From positions 1-64,000 of the forward strand of contig DYNE01000001.1 of NCBI GenBank assembly GCA_020721225.1: a stretch of 64,000 bases of DNA, given 5' to 3'. This stretch comes from Pelodictyon luteolum. GTDB lineage: Bacteria; Bacteroidota; Chlorobiia; Chlorobiales; Chlorobiaceae. A program made the translations under genes and the position numbers. Under the pieces are notes generated by a model. It saw only the letters and a list, made by a program, of their open reading frames with translations. It was not told the origin of the DNA and made no database searches. Shown one piece after another: positions 44,873 through 58,348 of the stretch (the first letter of the stretch is position 1; the number at the start of each line of letters is the position of its first letter).

Positions 44873-45736
44873 CTACCTCAGCGCCTGTTCGAGAGCCGTT
44901 GCGCTGTCGGTTTTTTCATCCCTGTATTTGACGATAACCGGAGTATAAAGCGACAGGCCGTTCTCTGCGGCAAAATCGCCTTTGAGGGCTCTTGAACCAG
45001 CAACAACAACCGCTCCGGAAGGAATTACAAGCGGACCAGCGGCGTTCCTGCGATGAATGGTTCCGTTAACCAGATCATAGACCGGCGTCGATCCGTTCAG
45101 AATCACTCCTGTACCGATGACGGCGCGCTCCTGGACAATCGTGCCTTCATAGATGCCGCAGTTTCCTCCGACCATCACATCATCTTCAATGATGACCGGC
45201 ATAGCACCGACAGGCTCGAGCACTCCGCCGACCTGCACTCCGGCGGAGAGATGCACGTTTCTGCCAACCTGGGCGCAGCTGCCGACAAGCGCATGTGAAT
45301 CGATCATGGTTCCAGCGCCGACATAGGCTCCGACGTTGACATAGGCCGGAGGCATCATGACGACCGTAGGCGCAAGATAAGAGCCGTCCCTCACGGACGA
45401 TCCGCCGGGAACGACTCGTACGTTCTGTTCAAGGGTTATCTCTTTCAGAGGCCAGGTATCCTTGTCTATAAATGCAAAAGCACCGAGACTGCCCTCGGGA
45501 GCAACCGTAACGCCGGTCAGCTTTCCAAGACGCATACCGATGAGAATGCCCTCTTTGACCCATGTATTGACTACCCATGCCCCGTCTTTTTTTTCTGCGG
45601 CCCTGACGATGCCGTTATTGAGCAGTTTTTTGAACTCTCCGAAAATCCTCCTGGCATCGGAATTTACCGCAAGCTCTGCAGCTCCTGCTGTTGACAGCGA
45701 AAGTATCTCCTGTTGTAATAATTCGTATGATGACAT
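44873..45736 (-). CDS. dapD: tetrahydrodipicolinate N-succinyltransferase
   Basis: This 287-residue enzyme of lysine and diaminopimelate synthesis transfers succinyl from succinyl-CoA. A left-handed beta-helix made of hexapeptide repeats is clear ([44 protein letters not shown]), as is the DapD segment [22 protein letters not shown]. It follows rng by 18 bases on the same strand, so the two share an operon. Confidence 0.95.
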   Translation of the reverse strand: MSSYELLQQEILSLSTAGAAELAVNSDARRIFGEFKKLLNNGIVRAAEKKDGAWVVNTWVKEGILIGMRLGKLTGVTVAPEGSLGAFAFIDKDTWPLKEITLEQNVRVVPGGSSVRDGSYLAPTVVMMPPAYVNVGAYVGAGTMIDSHALVGSCAQVGRNVHLSAGVQVGGVLEPVGAMPVIIEDDVMVGGNCGIYEGTIVQERAVIGTGVILNGSTPVYDLVNGTIHRRNAAGPLVIPSGAVVVAGSRALKGDFAAENGLSLYTPVIVKYRDEKTDSATALEQALR

Positions 45737-45754
45737 GGCTAACGGTGCTGTTGG

Positions 45755-47455
45755 TTAGAGTTCGCCGTATTCGGCGGTTATGTCTTTATTGTTTTTACGG
45801 TTGTAAAACCTGAAATCGTCGCTGCGAAGGCTTTCGTCCTGCTTGACGCGAACAAAAACCATATGCTGAAGAAACCATTTCAGCTCGGTTTTCATCTCGG
45901 TATTCCTGAGCGGTTCGGCTACGGTAGGACTGACGTAAAGATCGAGCTGCTGAAACTTCAGGCTCTGCTGCAGCGCATATTTCCGCAGCCACCGCTCGAT
46001 CTGGTTGATGGTTGTGAAACGAGCCTGCACCACGCCGGTGCCTCCACAGGCGGGACACTGATCGCCCATGCGCTGCATGAGACTCGGTCGGATACGTTCG
46101 CGGGTGATCTGCATAATGCCGAAATCGGACATTGGCAGGATATTCGATTTGGCCCGGTCGTTGCGCAACTCGGTCTTCATGGCGTCATGCACTTTTTTGG
46201 CATTTTTCGGATCGAGCATATCGATAAAGTCCACTACAATAATTCCGCCTATGTCGCGCAGCCTGAGCTGACGGACAATCTCGCGAGCGGCCTCAAGATT
46301 GGTTTTAAGAGAGTTTTCCTCCTGTTCGCGCTTGGCCGCATAACGTCCGCTGTTGACGTCAACCACCACCATGGCTTCGGTGTGCTCGATGATGATATAT
46401 CCGCCCGACTTAAGCCACACTTTGCGCGAAAAGATGGACTCGACATCCTTGGCTATACTGTATCCTTCAAAAAGAGGAAGCTTTCCCTGGTAAAGAGAAA
46501 CGTTCTTCTCCATTTCCGGAGCAGCCCACTGGATATAGTTGAGGGTCTCTTTGTAGATTACCGGTGAGTTGGCAACTATTTCGGTTACGTCGGAGGTGAG
46601 AGAGTCTCGCAGCACGCTGGAGATAATGGTATCCTCCTTGAAAATAAGCTGAGGCGGGGAAGCGTCCTTGAGTTTTTCTTCGATCTGCACCCATTTTGTA
46701 AGGAGCTTCTCAAGATCCTGCTTGAGCAGAGACTCTTCCTGCTGCTCGGCTACGGTGCGGATAATGGCCCCGAAACCCTCAGGAAGCATGGATCGCACAA
46801 GTTTTTTCAACCGGGCCCGTTCCTTGCGCACAACCACCCTGCGTGAAACGGCAACCTGCCCCCCTCCGAAAGGAAGCAGCACCATGAACCGCCCTGCGAT
46901 GGTGATGTCGGAAGTAAGGCGGGATCCTTTGCTGCTGATCGGCTCCTTGATAACCTGAACGAGAATAGAGTCGTTTGGTTTAAGCTTGCCGGCAATCATC
47001 TGCGTATAGGATTGGCGTTTTGCCGCCTTTTCCTCTTCGGTAACCGGCCCTTTTCTGCCTCCGTTGCGCTGAGGACCTCTTGCATGCGGCCCTGCGGCAG
47101 GAGCATCCCCGCTGCCGGCAGTTACCGAGACTTCGCCCGCATCTCCATCTCCATCATCGCTGCTGACACTTTCATCGTCGTCGTCATCTTCAATGAGTGC
47201 GCGATAATCTTCGTTGGTGGTACCGACATCGGAAAAATGCAGAAAACCATCCGATTTCTGGCCTATATCGACAAATGCAGCCTTAAGGCCCTCAACGACC
47301 TTATGCACCCTGCCAAGATAGATATCGCCGATACTGCGGCGGCTTTCCGGCCGCTCGATGGTCAGCTCTGCAAGCCGACCCTCTTCAACAAGCGCGACCT
47401 GAATCTCGTCGCCGATCTTGTTCATGAGGAGTTGTTTGTTCATACTCTTCTTCAT
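45755..47455 (-). CDS. rng: ribonuclease G/E family endoribonuclease
   Basis: This 566-residue enzyme processes rRNA and mRNA. The N-terminal S1 RNA-binding domain ([35 protein letters not shown]) is interrupted by a strongly acidic and Gly/Ala-rich insertion at about 85-150, not present in E. coli RNase G. The catalytic part has [20 protein letters not shown] and [11 protein letters not shown] with the metal-binding Asp residues. The zinc-link CPACGGTG is also present. It lacks the long degradosome scaffold of RNase E. Confidence 0.95.
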   Translation of the reverse strand: MKKSMNKQLLMNKIGDEIQVALVEEGRLAELTIERPESRRSIGDIYLGRVHKVVEGLKAAFVDIGQKSDGFLHFSDVGTTNEDYRALIEDDDDDESVSSDDGDGDAGEVSVTAGSGDAPAAGPHARGPQRNGGRKGPVTEEEKAAKRQSYTQMIAGKLKPNDSILVQVIKEPISSKGSRLTSDITIAGRFMVLLPFGGGQVAVSRRVVVRKERARLKKLVRSMLPEGFGAIIRTVAEQQEESLLKQDLEKLLTKWVQIEEKLKDASPPQLIFKEDTIISSVLRDSLTSDVTEIVANSPVIYKETLNYIQWAAPEMEKNVSLYQGKLPLFEGYSIAKDVESIFSRKVWLKSGGYIIIEHTEAMVVVDVNSGRYAAKREQEENSLKTNLEAAREIVRQLRLRDIGGIIVVDFIDMLDPKNAKKVHDAMKTELRNDRAKSNILPMSDFGIMQITRERIRPSLMQRMGDQCPACGGTGVVQARFTTINQIERWLRKYALQQSLKFQQLDLYVSPTVAEPLRNTEMKTELKWFLQHMVFVRVKQDESLRSDDFRFYNRKNNKDITAEYGEL

Positions 47456-47966
47456 TCGAAAACTTTTTATAATGGAAATATCAGGGGCCCCGCCCCTATG
47501 ATTATATGCTCTCTCTGCTTTTCAGCCACTCGTAAGGAGCTGATACAATTTTTTCTTGCCGCCTGTATTGTCCGTTAACGATAACCTTGTACAACAATCC
47601 GACGTTCCGGTCATAGCCGGAAACGAATATGCGCATAAGAAGAACTGTCCCTGATTCATATTTCCCGGTCGGACAAGTCGTGTTAGCCTTACACTCCTGC
47701 CGCTGTACCTGATTGGTTGTGTTTTCCCGGAGAGTCCCGGGTGAATCTCTCAATCCGAAGTGCAGAAGCCCCGGTACAGGCAGCTGCATGAGACAGGATA
47801 ACAGGATTACAGGCCAACAAATAAGATAAGAAATTATACCGGGAAACAGCAATGCGACGGCAGGAGGGGCGCACACTCACCCGTATATTATTTTGCAGCG
47901 GATTACGCTATATTACGGAATAAAAACGCAACCCGTCTTATCGAAACAGAATCGCGAAAATACTCC
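47456..47966. other. 511-base gap between rng and rnhB
   Basis: The stretch holds the divergent promoters and a GC-rich hairpin (AGGGGC/GCCCCT) at about 47482-47496. A minus-strand frame at 47502-47876 is open but has no good start or family pattern. Confidence 0.4.
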
Positions 47967-48584
47967 ATGAACACCGATTACGAATATCCGTTCTGGCAGA
48001 ACACCGAACTGCTCTGCGGCATTGACGAAGCCGGCAGAGGGCCGCTGGCCGGACCGGTTGTCGCTGCGGCCGTAGTGTTCCCCCGCTGGTTCACCCCGGG
48101 AAGAGGCCGGCTTTCCCTGCTTAACGACTCCAAAAAGCTTTCTCCGGGACTTCGCATGGAACTTGCATCCTCCATTAAAGCCGCCGCACTCTACTGGGCG
48201 ACAGCCTTGATCGAGCCGGAGGCGATCGACCGGATCAATATTTTTCAGGCAACCATGCTGGCCATGAACAATGCCGTGACTTCGCTGTCTGAGCTTCCCG
48301 GACTGCTGCTTGTCGACGGCAACCATTTCAGACCATCGCTGCCGATACCGTATGAAACCATAGTTAAAGGCGATGCTAAAGTATTTTCCATCGCTGCCGC
48401 ATCCGTACTCGCTAAAACCTGCCGGGACGCTATCATGAAAGAGTATGCCCTGCACTATCCTCAATACGGTTTCGAGCGTCATTTCGGGTACCCCACAGGA
48501 GAGCACATACGTGCGGTAGCGCAGTACGGCAGAAGCCCCATCCATCGCAAAAGCTTCAAACTGAAACAACTCGGGGAAAAGTAG
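47967..48584 (+). CDS. rnhB: ribonuclease HII
   Basis: This 205-residue nuclease cuts RNA in RNA-DNA hybrids and removes misinserted ribonucleotides. It has [20 protein letters not shown] (catalytic Asp-Glu), [16 protein letters not shown] and [21 protein letters not shown], all diagnostic of RNase HII. yraN follows after 12 bases, a common pair. Confidence 0.97.
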   Translation: MNTDYEYPFWQNTELLCGIDEAGRGPLAGPVVAAAVVFPRWFTPGRGRLSLLNDSKKLSPGLRMELASSIKAAALYWATALIEPEAIDRINIFQATMLAMNNAVTSLSELPGLLLVDGNHFRPSLPIPYETIVKGDAKVFSIAAASVLAKTCRDAIMKEYALHYPQYGFERHFGYPTGEHIRAVAQYGRSPIHRKSFKLKQLGEK

Positions 48585-48596
48585 AACTCGGCAATC

Positions 48597-48986
48597 ATGG
48601 ATCACGACCCGCATTCGCTAGGTCGCCAGGGAGAACTGCTGGCGGCAGAATATCTCGCTGGAAAAGGATACCGGATCATCGTTCGGAATTACCGGCATCG
48701 CCGCAACGAAATCGATATTATCGCCTTCGATGGACGCACGCTCTGCTTTATCGAGGTTAAAACCAGAGGTTCCCTCGAAAAGGGACATCCGGTCGAATCG
48801 GTCACTCCTCAGAAACAGAAAGAGATCATCAAGGCGGCAAGATCCTATCTGCTGACTCTGGAAAACCGTGAACCCGACTGCCGGTTCGACGTGATTGCAA
48901 TTCTTGCCGATGCGATGGATAACGACAGAATAAGCTCTTTCACCATCGAGCATTACATTGACGCATTCTGGGAGGAAACGGGATGA
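48597..48986 (+). CDS. yraN: UPF0102/YraN-family nuclease-like protein
   Basis: This 129-residue protein has the endonuclease-like core of the YraN family: [25 protein letters not shown], then [20 protein letters not shown] with the Asp, Glu-x-Lys catalytic pattern, and [17 protein letters not shown]. Family members sit beside rnhB in many genomes and have a suspected role in DNA or RNA repair. The biochemical role is not firmly known. Confidence 0.92.
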   Translation: MDHDPHSLGRQGELLAAEYLAGKGYRIIVRNYRHRRNEIDIIAFDGRTLCFIEVKTRGSLEKGHPVESVTPQKQKEIIKAARSYLLTLENREPDCRFDVIAILADAMDNDRISSFTIEHYIDAFWEETG

Positions 48987-49024
48987 ACGAGGCATGAGTG
49001 GGCGATAGCGCTAATTCGGGCTAA

Positions 49025-52309
<3,285 letters not shown>

Positions 52310-52361
52310 GCTACTTCTCTCCTCACTTGATATTGATTCATGTTATAACCATCATGTCATT

Positions 52362-53297
52362 CTAAGATGCACTGCCGCCTCTGAGCCTTACCGACGACTT
52401 TGTCGCCTTCAGCCAGTCATAGACAATGGGTGAAGCGACAAAGATGGAAGAATACGTTCCGATCAGAATACCGATAAAAACTGCAAAAGCGAATCCTCTG
52501 ATTGCCGGACCGGCGAAAATAAATAGAATCAGCACAGTGATCAGTGTCGTGCCAGATGTAATAATGGTACGGCTGAGCGTCTGGTTCATGCTCTCATTGA
52601 ATATGGCTTCGTATTCAGACGGCTTCCTGCCGCGTATCCGCTCCCTGATGCGGTCGTAGACCACGACGGTATCGGTAATGGAGTATCCGGCAACGGTGAG
52701 AAATGCTGCTATGATGCTCTGATCCATTTCCAGCGGCATGAATGTGAAAAGACCCCCGAGAATGCTGAACAGACCAAGCACCGTGAGCACATCGTGAAAA
52801 ATGGCGACAACACCTGCAGCGGCAAATTTAAGCTCGAACCGGATACCCACATAGAGCAGAATGGCGGCAAGGGCTCCGAGTAATGCCTTGAGCGCCGACC
52901 ATTTCAGATCTGACGCGATGCTCGGCCCTACCGAATCGATACGCACGATTTCATGGCGATTATCCGGAAACCGCGCATTGAAAGCGTTGGAAACAAGCGC
53001 TTTCAGCTCATTGGTCTGACCGCTGAACACCGTGCTGAGCAGAAACGAACGGTCAATGCCGTACTGCTTCAGCGTTCCGGAAACTCCGGCCTCCTTGAGC
53101 ACGGCTCTTACGCTACCGACTTCCACGTTTTTATCGAAGCGTATCACCACCTCGGAACCGCCCCTGAAATCTATCCCGTAATTAAGCCCCCTGAAAACAA
53201 GGGAGAGAATACCTGATAACAGAAGCACCATAGAAATGACATAGGCTATTTTACGATGCCTGATAAAATTAAAGCTGGTTTTATGAAAAATCCTCAT
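52362..53297 (-). CDS. secF: protein translocase subunit SecF
   Basis: This 311-residue inner-membrane protein uses the proton gradient to aid Sec export. It has FRGLNYGIDFRGGSEVVIRF at the N-terminus and six membrane segments. The family segments include AGYSITDTVVVYDRIRER and SMNQTLSRTIITSGTTL. It lies 21 bases after secD in the same operon, with normal length. Confidence 0.97.
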   Translation of the reverse strand: MRIFHKTSFNFIRHRKIAYVISMVLLLSGILSLVFRGLNYGIDFRGGSEVVIRFDKNVEVGSVRAVLKEAGVSGTLKQYGIDRSFLLSTVFSGQTNELKALVSNAFNARFPDNRHEIVRIDSVGPSIASDLKWSALKALLGALAAILLYVGIRFELKFAAAGVVAIFHDVLTVLGLFSILGGLFTFMPLEMDQSIIAAFLTVAGYSITDTVVVYDRIRERIRGRKPSEYEAIFNESMNQTLSRTIITSGTTLITVLILFIFAGPAIRGFAFAVFIGILIGTYSSIFVASPIVYDWLKATKSSVRLRGGSAS

Positions 53298-53318
53298 GGC
53301 TTGTGTCTCATTGAATGA

Positions 53319-55154
53319 TTAGCCGAAACTCTTTTCTGAAAGCATGTTTTTCGAAAGCATGAAATTGAAAATCTCCCTGGTCACCACAATCGCGGTAAAC
53401 AGGCTTGCCGCCGTACCGATAAGAAGGGTAACTGCAAAGCCCTGAATCGGACCGATACCGAAGGTGTAGAGCAGATATGCCGACGCGAGCGTTGTGACAT
53501 GCGAGTCAAGAATGGATGAGAACGCCTTGTCGTATCCGGCGGCCACCGCCGAAACAATCGACTTGCCATCGGCGAGTTCCTCTCTGATCCGCTCATAAAT
53601 CAGTACGTTTGCGTCAACGGCCATTCCCATGGTCAACACAATTCCGGCAATACCCGGAAGCGAGAGAGAAGCATTGAATCCCGCAAGCACGGAAAGTACG
53701 ACCAGGATATTCAGGATAAGAGCCATATCGGCTGCGATGCCGGCAGTACGATAGTAGAAAAGCATGAAAACCGACACAGAAAGAAAACCCCATAGCAATG
53801 AGAGCATGCCAGCCCTGATGTAATCGGCACCAAGTGACGGACCCACAGTACGTTCTTCGATGATTCTGACCGGTGCGGGCAGAGCGCCGGCTTTGAGAAC
53901 GATTTCAAGATCTTTTGCCTCTTCTACACTCTCGATGCCATTGATAACGGAGTTCCCGTTAGGAATTTTCGACTGTACTACCGGAGCGCTGTAAACCGCA
54001 CCGTCAAGCACAATGGCTACCCGTTTACCGATATTGGCTCCTGTTATTCGGGCCCACTTTGCCGTACCTTCGGAGTTCATTTCCATGAGCACTTCAGGCT
54101 GAGCACCTTCGGCACTGAACGAGGCTTTGGCTTCGGTGATGACGCCTCCCGTCAATTCAGCGGTTTTCCTGAGCAGAAAAATCGGATAGTAGTTCCGGCC
54201 ATCCTGCAACTGATCCGGTTTTGCCGCAAGAAGCAGCTCGCTGTCCTGAGGAATAAGTGCCTTGATATCGCTTCTCTGAAACAGCTTGACGACAAACTCC
54301 CTTGACTCGGCAGGGACATACACGTTACCGTTCTGCATTATGGTAAGTACATCATAAAGCGGACCTGCCGATTTGGATGCAGCAGCAGGAGCAGGCGGGG
54401 GCACACCGGCAGGAATGCGCACGTCGGCCGTATCGGCGGGGGCTGCGGGAACGATGCGTTGGGCAGCAAGAGACGAGTTCAGTTTATCGAGTACCCGTAG
54501 CAGAACTTCCGGTTCACGGAGCAGTTTAAATTCAAGTTTTGCCGTACCTTTGAGCAGATTTCTCACCCGGTTCTCATCGGAGATGCCGGCAAGCTCGATG
54601 ATGATGCGGCGACTGCCCTGTGTGGTTATCACCGGTTCGGCAACTCCATACTGGTCTATACGGTTGCGAATGATCTCTCTTGCCCTGGCGAGAGCATCTT
54701 CCGATTCCTTTTGCAGCTTGTCGATTATTTCCCTGTCACTGTTCCGTATATCGTAGAAATATCGGCTGAGCCTGATATTCTCCTTTTCGAATTCCGCTGA
54801 AAGCAGATCGATAACCTGTGCGTTACTGTTTGCCGCCTGTTTGCGAACTTTTTCCATGATAGCACGAAAACGCGCATCCTTGTTCCATGCTTTCTGCTCG
54901 AAAAGATCTATCTGATCGACTTCCATGACAAGATGCATACCGCCTTTCAGATCGAGACCGAGTTTGAGACTTTTTTTCCTTGCATTTTCAATTTCGTCAC
55001 GATGAGCGAGAGTGAATTTCAGACTGTCTTCACCTGTTGCGAAACTGTCCATCTGGTTCGATAGCGAATAATCTCGCCATGTCGGCCACAATGACCAGAG
55101 GGAAACAATAGTTACCAGAACAATCAGAAATAGATTAAACGGTTTATTTTTCAT
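53319..55154 (-). CDS. secD: protein translocase subunit SecD
   Basis: This 611-residue partner of SecF has one N-terminal membrane segment, then [17 protein letters not shown], a large periplasmic domain and five C-terminal segments. The conserved [23 protein letters not shown] pattern is seen as [22 protein letters not shown], followed by the [10 protein letters not shown] segment. A Pro/Ala-rich loop (about 240-265) is inserted in the periplasmic part. secF follows after 21 bases. Confidence 0.97.
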   Translation of the reverse strand: MKNKPFNLFLIVLVTIVSLWSLWPTWRDYSLSNQMDSFATGEDSLKFTLAHRDEIENARKKSLKLGLDLKGGMHLVMEVDQIDLFEQKAWNKDARFRAIMEKVRKQAANSNAQVIDLLSAEFEKENIRLSRYFYDIRNSDREIIDKLQKESEDALARAREIIRNRIDQYGVAEPVITTQGSRRIIIELAGISDENRVRNLLKGTAKLEFKLLREPEVLLRVLDKLNSSLAAQRIVPAAPADTADVRIPAGVPPPAPAAASKSAGPLYDVLTIMQNGNVYVPAESREFVVKLFQRSDIKALIPQDSELLLAAKPDQLQDGRNYYPIFLLRKTAELTGGVITEAKASFSAEGAQPEVLMEMNSEGTAKWARITGANIGKRVAIVLDGAVYSAPVVQSKIPNGNSVINGIESVEEAKDLEIVLKAGALPAPVRIIEERTVGPSLGADYIRAGMLSLLWGFLSVSVFMLFYYRTAGIAADMALILNILVVLSVLAGFNASLSLPGIAGIVLTMGMAVDANVLIYERIREELADGKSIVSAVAAGYDKAFSSILDSHVTTLASAYLLYTFGIGPIQGFAVTLLIGTAASLFTAIVVTREIFNFMLSKNMLSEKSFG

Positions 55155-55273
55155 TAGAGGTAAAGCTTTTCGCGCGATGGAAATAATTCAGCCAATATAT
55201 AAAATGGGGTAGTGATTAACAATCAGTCTGGTTCATGGTTGATCGACACAGCCTGAAACCCGTTTCCATAGTA

Positions 55274-55303
55274 AATAAAAAAGCCCGGACAGTACCGGGC
55301 TTT
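55274..55303 (-). terminator. rho-independent terminator of the sox-fcc operon
   Basis: The stem AAAGCCCGG/CCGGGCTTT with loop ACAGTA is followed on the minus strand by a T run. It lies 20 bases beyond the fccB stop. Confidence 0.9.
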
Positions 55304-55322
55304 CTGAAACGGAAAACAACGC

Positions 55323-56615
55323 CTATCCCCAGATATCCTGGACAATATTATTATACCATCCGCGGGCAAAGGTTGCCTCCTCATTGAGATGATCGTCATC
55401 GGCATCCATGGGAGTCAGACCGCCTGAACCCGGAATCTCGACAATTCCCGCAGAGGTAAGCTTGTAAACGCCGGCAACCGAAACGCCGTAACCCGGCCCG
55501 ATCAGACTGTAACAGGTATTGACCAGTGACGGCGGTGCCGGGACTTTACCCTGGCAAAGCCTGATTATCGAAGCGGCAACAACCTTACCCTGGCTGCTTG
55601 CGGCAAAACCGGATTTTGGCATGGCACCGGCAATGCAGGCGTCGCCGATAACATGGATACCGGGATGAATAGTAGATTCGAATGTTATGGGGTTGACCGG
55701 GCACCATCCAGAGGCATCGGTAAGACCTGCATCAACAGCGATCTTTCCCGCCTGCTGGGGCGGAATGATATTGATGACATCACCTTTCTCCACGCCGAAA
55801 TCGGTTGTTACCGTCATGGCAGCGGCATCAACTTTCGATATCTTTCCGCCTGTAGCCACTGAACGCCACTCTATCATGCCAGGATATAGCTTTTCCCACC
55901 CTTTCTTGAACAGGCCCTGCTTGGAAAACTTGTCTTTCGGATCAAGAATGATGATTTTCGACTTGGGCTTTTTCTCCTTCAGATAATGAGCGACAAGACT
56001 TGCTCTCTCATAGGGGCCAGGTGGACATCTGAACGGATTGGCAGGAGGACAGATAAGCACCGTACCACCATCTTTCATGGCAAGCAGCTGCTTGTGGAGA
56101 AGAACAGTCTGAGCGCCAGCCTCATATGCATGAGGCATTTTGGAGTTAGACACGCTCTCGCTGTACCCTTCAAGAGCGTTCCACTTGAAATCGATACCAG
56201 GAGAAACGATCAGGCGGTCGTAATTGAGAACTTTGCCGCTCTTAAGGGTTACCGTACCTTTTGCCGCGTCTATAGATGATGCAGAGTCGGCAATAACATT
56301 GACGCCATATTTGTTTTTAAGTACCGTATAGGTCTGAGCTATATCCTCCATATTTTTCAAACCGTCAAGTACCCAGTTACTGAACGGACAGGTATAGAAG
56401 GTGGCTTTCGGCTCGATAAGAGTTACCGACAGCGATGAATCGAGTTTTCTGAGATACTTGGCAGCAGAGGCCCCGCCAAAACCGCCACCGATAACAACAA
56501 TACGGTTCTGTGCAGCATAGGCCGGTCTTACGCCACCGAAAATACCGAGAGCAGAACCGGCTACACCCGAAACAAGGAGTTTATTGAAATCCCTGCGCGA
56601 AAATTTTTGACTCAT
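55323..56615 (-). CDS. fccB: flavocytochrome c sulfide dehydrogenase, flavoprotein subunit
   Basis: This 430-residue periplasmic enzyme oxidises sulfide to sulfane sulfur and passes electrons to FccA. It has a Tat signal (SRRDFNKLL, cleavage near PAYA), then the FAD motif [17 protein letters not shown]. Cys76 (in [10 protein letters not shown]) matches the Cys that binds FAD covalently, Cys42 of the mature Allochromatium protein. Cys196 ([11 protein letters not shown]) and the Cys of VNTCYSLI fit the active-site disulfide pair. It ends the operon soxY-soxZ-fccA-fccB, with a 15-base gap after fccA. Confidence 0.95.
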   Translation of the reverse strand: MSQKFSRRDFNKLLVSGVAGSALGIFGGVRPAYAAQNRIVVIGGGFGGASAAKYLRKLDSSLSVTLIEPKATFYTCPFSNWVLDGLKNMEDIAQTYTVLKNKYGVNVIADSASSIDAAKGTVTLKSGKVLNYDRLIVSPGIDFKWNALEGYSESVSNSKMPHAYEAGAQTVLLHKQLLAMKDGGTVLICPPANPFRCPPGPYERASLVAHYLKEKKPKSKIIILDPKDKFSKQGLFKKGWEKLYPGMIEWRSVATGGKISKVDAAAMTVTTDFGVEKGDVINIIPPQQAGKIAVDAGLTDASGWCPVNPITFESTIHPGIHVIGDACIAGAMPKSGFAASSQGKVVAASIIRLCQGKVPAPPSLVNTCYSLIGPGYGVSVAGVYKLTSAGIVEIPGSGGLTPMDADDDHLNEEATFARGWYNNIVQDIWG

Positions 56616-56630
56616 GATCGATTCTCCCTG

Positions 56631-57002
56631 TTATTTGTTTTTCTGCCATACTGTTCCGAAATACTGAGCAATCATGCGGATCTCTTCATCTGAATATCCT
56701 TTCGCATGTCTTATCATGACAGTGGAATAACGGGCTCCGGACTTGAAATCCTTCAGAGCTGCTTCCAGATATTCAGGCGACTTCCCATAAAAAGATGGAA
56801 TAATACCGACGCTCCGACCATCAGTTCCATGGCAGGAAGCGCAGGAAAGCGCAAGAATCTGACCTCGAGGGTCGGGATTGCACACCTGAGTCACAGCCTT
56901 CTTCGGCGCCTTTTTCTGGGCGGCAACGGCTTCAGCTCCTGTGCCAAGCAGAGCTGAAAAGACAAAACAGGCAGTCAGCATCGATCTGATAGTAACCTGC
57001 AT
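56631..57002 (-). CDS. fccA: flavocytochrome c, small monoheme cytochrome subunit
   Basis: This 123-residue cytochrome c has a signal peptide ([21 protein letters not shown]) and a single heme motif CASCH in [16 protein letters not shown] likely axial Met lies in [16 protein letters not shown]. In green sulfur bacteria FccA carries one heme, whereas purple bacteria have a diheme form. A basic, Lys-rich segment follows the signal. Its position directly before fccB defines its role as electron acceptor. Confidence 0.92.
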   Translation of the reverse strand: MQVTIRSMLTACFVFSALLGTGAEAVAAQKKAPKKAVTQVCNPDPRGQILALSCASCHGTDGRSVGIIPSFYGKSPEYLEAALKDFKSGARYSTVMIRHAKGYSDEEIRMIAQYFGTVWQKNK

Positions 57003-57067
57003 AATATTTTTCTCCTGATTGATTGTTGTGAAAGAGCACTGCGCAATCCATTATTGCTTCAATAAGT

Positions 57068-57364
57068 TCAGATCACGGCAGCTTCAGCGGAAAACTCCTG
57101 ACTCATGCTGTCGGTAAACCGTAAACTCAGACGGTCGCCTTTTTTCCCCGTAAATTTGAACTGCAGAAAAGGATCTTTCGATACAGAAGCCCCAAATTGG
57201 AGATCAAGCAAGGGCTGACCGTTCAATGAAACGAATCCCTCTTTTATAAAATGAGCAGGCACAAGATTTCCTGATTCGTCTTTTCTTGATCCGGACTCGT
57301 TAGGATGCGAAATAATCGCCTTGACCGAAACAATCCCGTTCTCCTCTTTTGCAAGTATTCTCAT
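57068..57364 (-). CDS. soxZ: SoxZ-like sulfur-oxidation protein
   Basis: This 98-residue protein forms the scaffold partner of SoxY. The family segments are VKAIISHPNESGSRKDESGNLVPAHFIKEG and DPFLQFKFTGKKGDRLSLRFTDSMSQEFSAEAAV. It has no signal peptide, as usual for SoxZ, which is exported bound to SoxY. It lies 36 bases after soxY and 65 before fccA. No soxA, soxB or soxX is present in this window. Confidence 0.9.
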   Translation of the reverse strand: MRILAKEENGIVSVKAIISHPNESGSRKDESGNLVPAHFIKEGFVSLNGQPLLDLQFGASVSKDPFLQFKFTGKKGDRLSLRFTDSMSQEFSAEAAVI

Positions 57365-57400
57365 ATCTTCCTTTATTTTAATACTGTAGAAACGAGCCGT

Positions 57401-57838
57401 TCAGCAGGCCTGAGCCAGCACATCAACGTGAACCGACGCTGCGTAATATTTCCCACCCTCTCTGACAACGCCATAAAGCAGAGAGCTTTCTTTCATTTTT
57501 ATATTGAGACCAAACCATGGAATGGATCCACCATGAAGTGAACAGCTGAATACGAGTGGAGTAAGATTCTTTTCTACAAATAGATAAAGCATGTCGGCCT
57601 TTATATCTGTATGAATTTCCACCGGAACGGCAGAACTGTCGGACGCAACAGCTGGCGCCGTCAGGGTAATCCGATTCGTTTTTTCCGGAGTTTTTGTACC
57701 AAGAACATTGAGAAAGGCCTGTTCAATAGAACCCTGCTGAAAAAACTTCTCGTTCCATGCCGCGATAAGACCAGCAGGACGAAGAAACAGCAGAGCTGCG
57801 GACAAAAAACTCTTTTCAATAAAAGCTCTTCTCTTCAT
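57401..57838 (-). CDS. soxY: SoxY-like sulfur carrier with altered C-terminus
   Basis: This 145-residue protein has a Tat-like or Sec signal (KRRAFIEKSFLSAALLFLRPAGLIAA), then the SoxY fold (RITLTAPAVASDSSAVPVEIHTDI, LYLFVEKNLTPLVFSCSLHGGSIPWFGLNIKMKESSLLYGVV). Classic SoxY ends in GGCGG, whose Cys carries the sulfur adduct on a swinging arm. Here the protein ends VLAQAC with Cys as the last residue. The carrier Cys is kept but the flexible Gly arm is not. It may carry sulfur for FccAB rather than for a full Sox system. The start at 57838 gives the signal directly; the longer frame is unlikely. Confidence 0.82.
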   Translation of the reverse strand: MKRRAFIEKSFLSAALLFLRPAGLIAAWNEKFFQQGSIEQAFLNVLGTKTPEKTNRITLTAPAVASDSSAVPVEIHTDIKADMLYLFVEKNLTPLVFSCSLHGGSIPWFGLNIKMKESSLLYGVVREGGKYYAASVHVDVLAQAC

Positions 57839-57995
57839 GTTATTTAATAAAATGGTTGTAACCACAGGCATCGGCGCTACTGAGGAACCGGACAAGGCAG
57901 TTCTATTTATTTCGCGCCGTGATCAGATCACCTTGCGGACTCGCTCAAAACCCTGACAGACAACGTTTACGGCAACAAACAAAATCGTCTTTCAG

Positions 57996-58017
57996 TATAT
58001 AACTATATGATTATATG
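57996..58017. promoter_or_regulatory. AT-rich 8-6-8 inverted repeat before soxYZ-fccAB
   Basis: TATATAAC (57996-58003), spacer TATATG and ATTATATG (58010-58017) match the sites at 24602 and 30996 in half-site sequence and spacing. It lies about 160-180 bases before the soxY start. Confidence 0.55.
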
Positions 58018-58318
58018 AAAAATATACCTATTAATGCAAATTTTTTATGTTTTCCTCTGATATTCAGAACGCGCCGATCGGAATATAACCGCATTGAACA
58101 GAGCGGCTATTTTGGCTCATACGCATGGATAAGCAAATCACACTGTTGATCTGTATTCTGTATATTACATAGACTATACCTTTTATCCTATACGCCTCTT
58201 TTATTTACTTTACTATTACTTCCATCAAAAAAAGGAAGCGCTTTCTATCAGCTTATATTGCCGGTCAGATTTTATTCGGATCGATTTGCGCTCCTGTAAT
58301 TGATTTAATACAGAACAA

Positions 58319-58334
58319 TGTTTCACGTGAAACA
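58319..58334. other. parS centromere site 1
   Basis: TGTTTCACGTGAAACA is a perfect match to the bacterial parS consensus bound by ParB/Spo0J. It lies 15 bases before the mnmG start. A second perfect copy is at 60226-60241. Confidence 0.9.
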
Positions 58335-58348
58335 CAACATCGGTTTAC

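Larger units (their letters stand above)
57839..58348. other. divergent promoter region between soxY and mnmG
   Basis: This 510-base AT-rich stretch holds the AT-rich inverted repeat for the sox-fcc operon, a perfect parS site just before mnmG and no supported gene. Confidence 0.5.

Noticed and set aside
47502..47876. Minus-strand 124-codon frame between rng and rnhB
   Set aside because: No ribosome site, mixed composition and no recognised domain; kept only as a remark in the gap entry.
55280..55303. GC-rich hairpins across the window as one repeated element or CRISPR
   Set aside because: Each hairpin ends a gene and has a different stem; there are no spaced direct repeats, so they are ordinary terminators.
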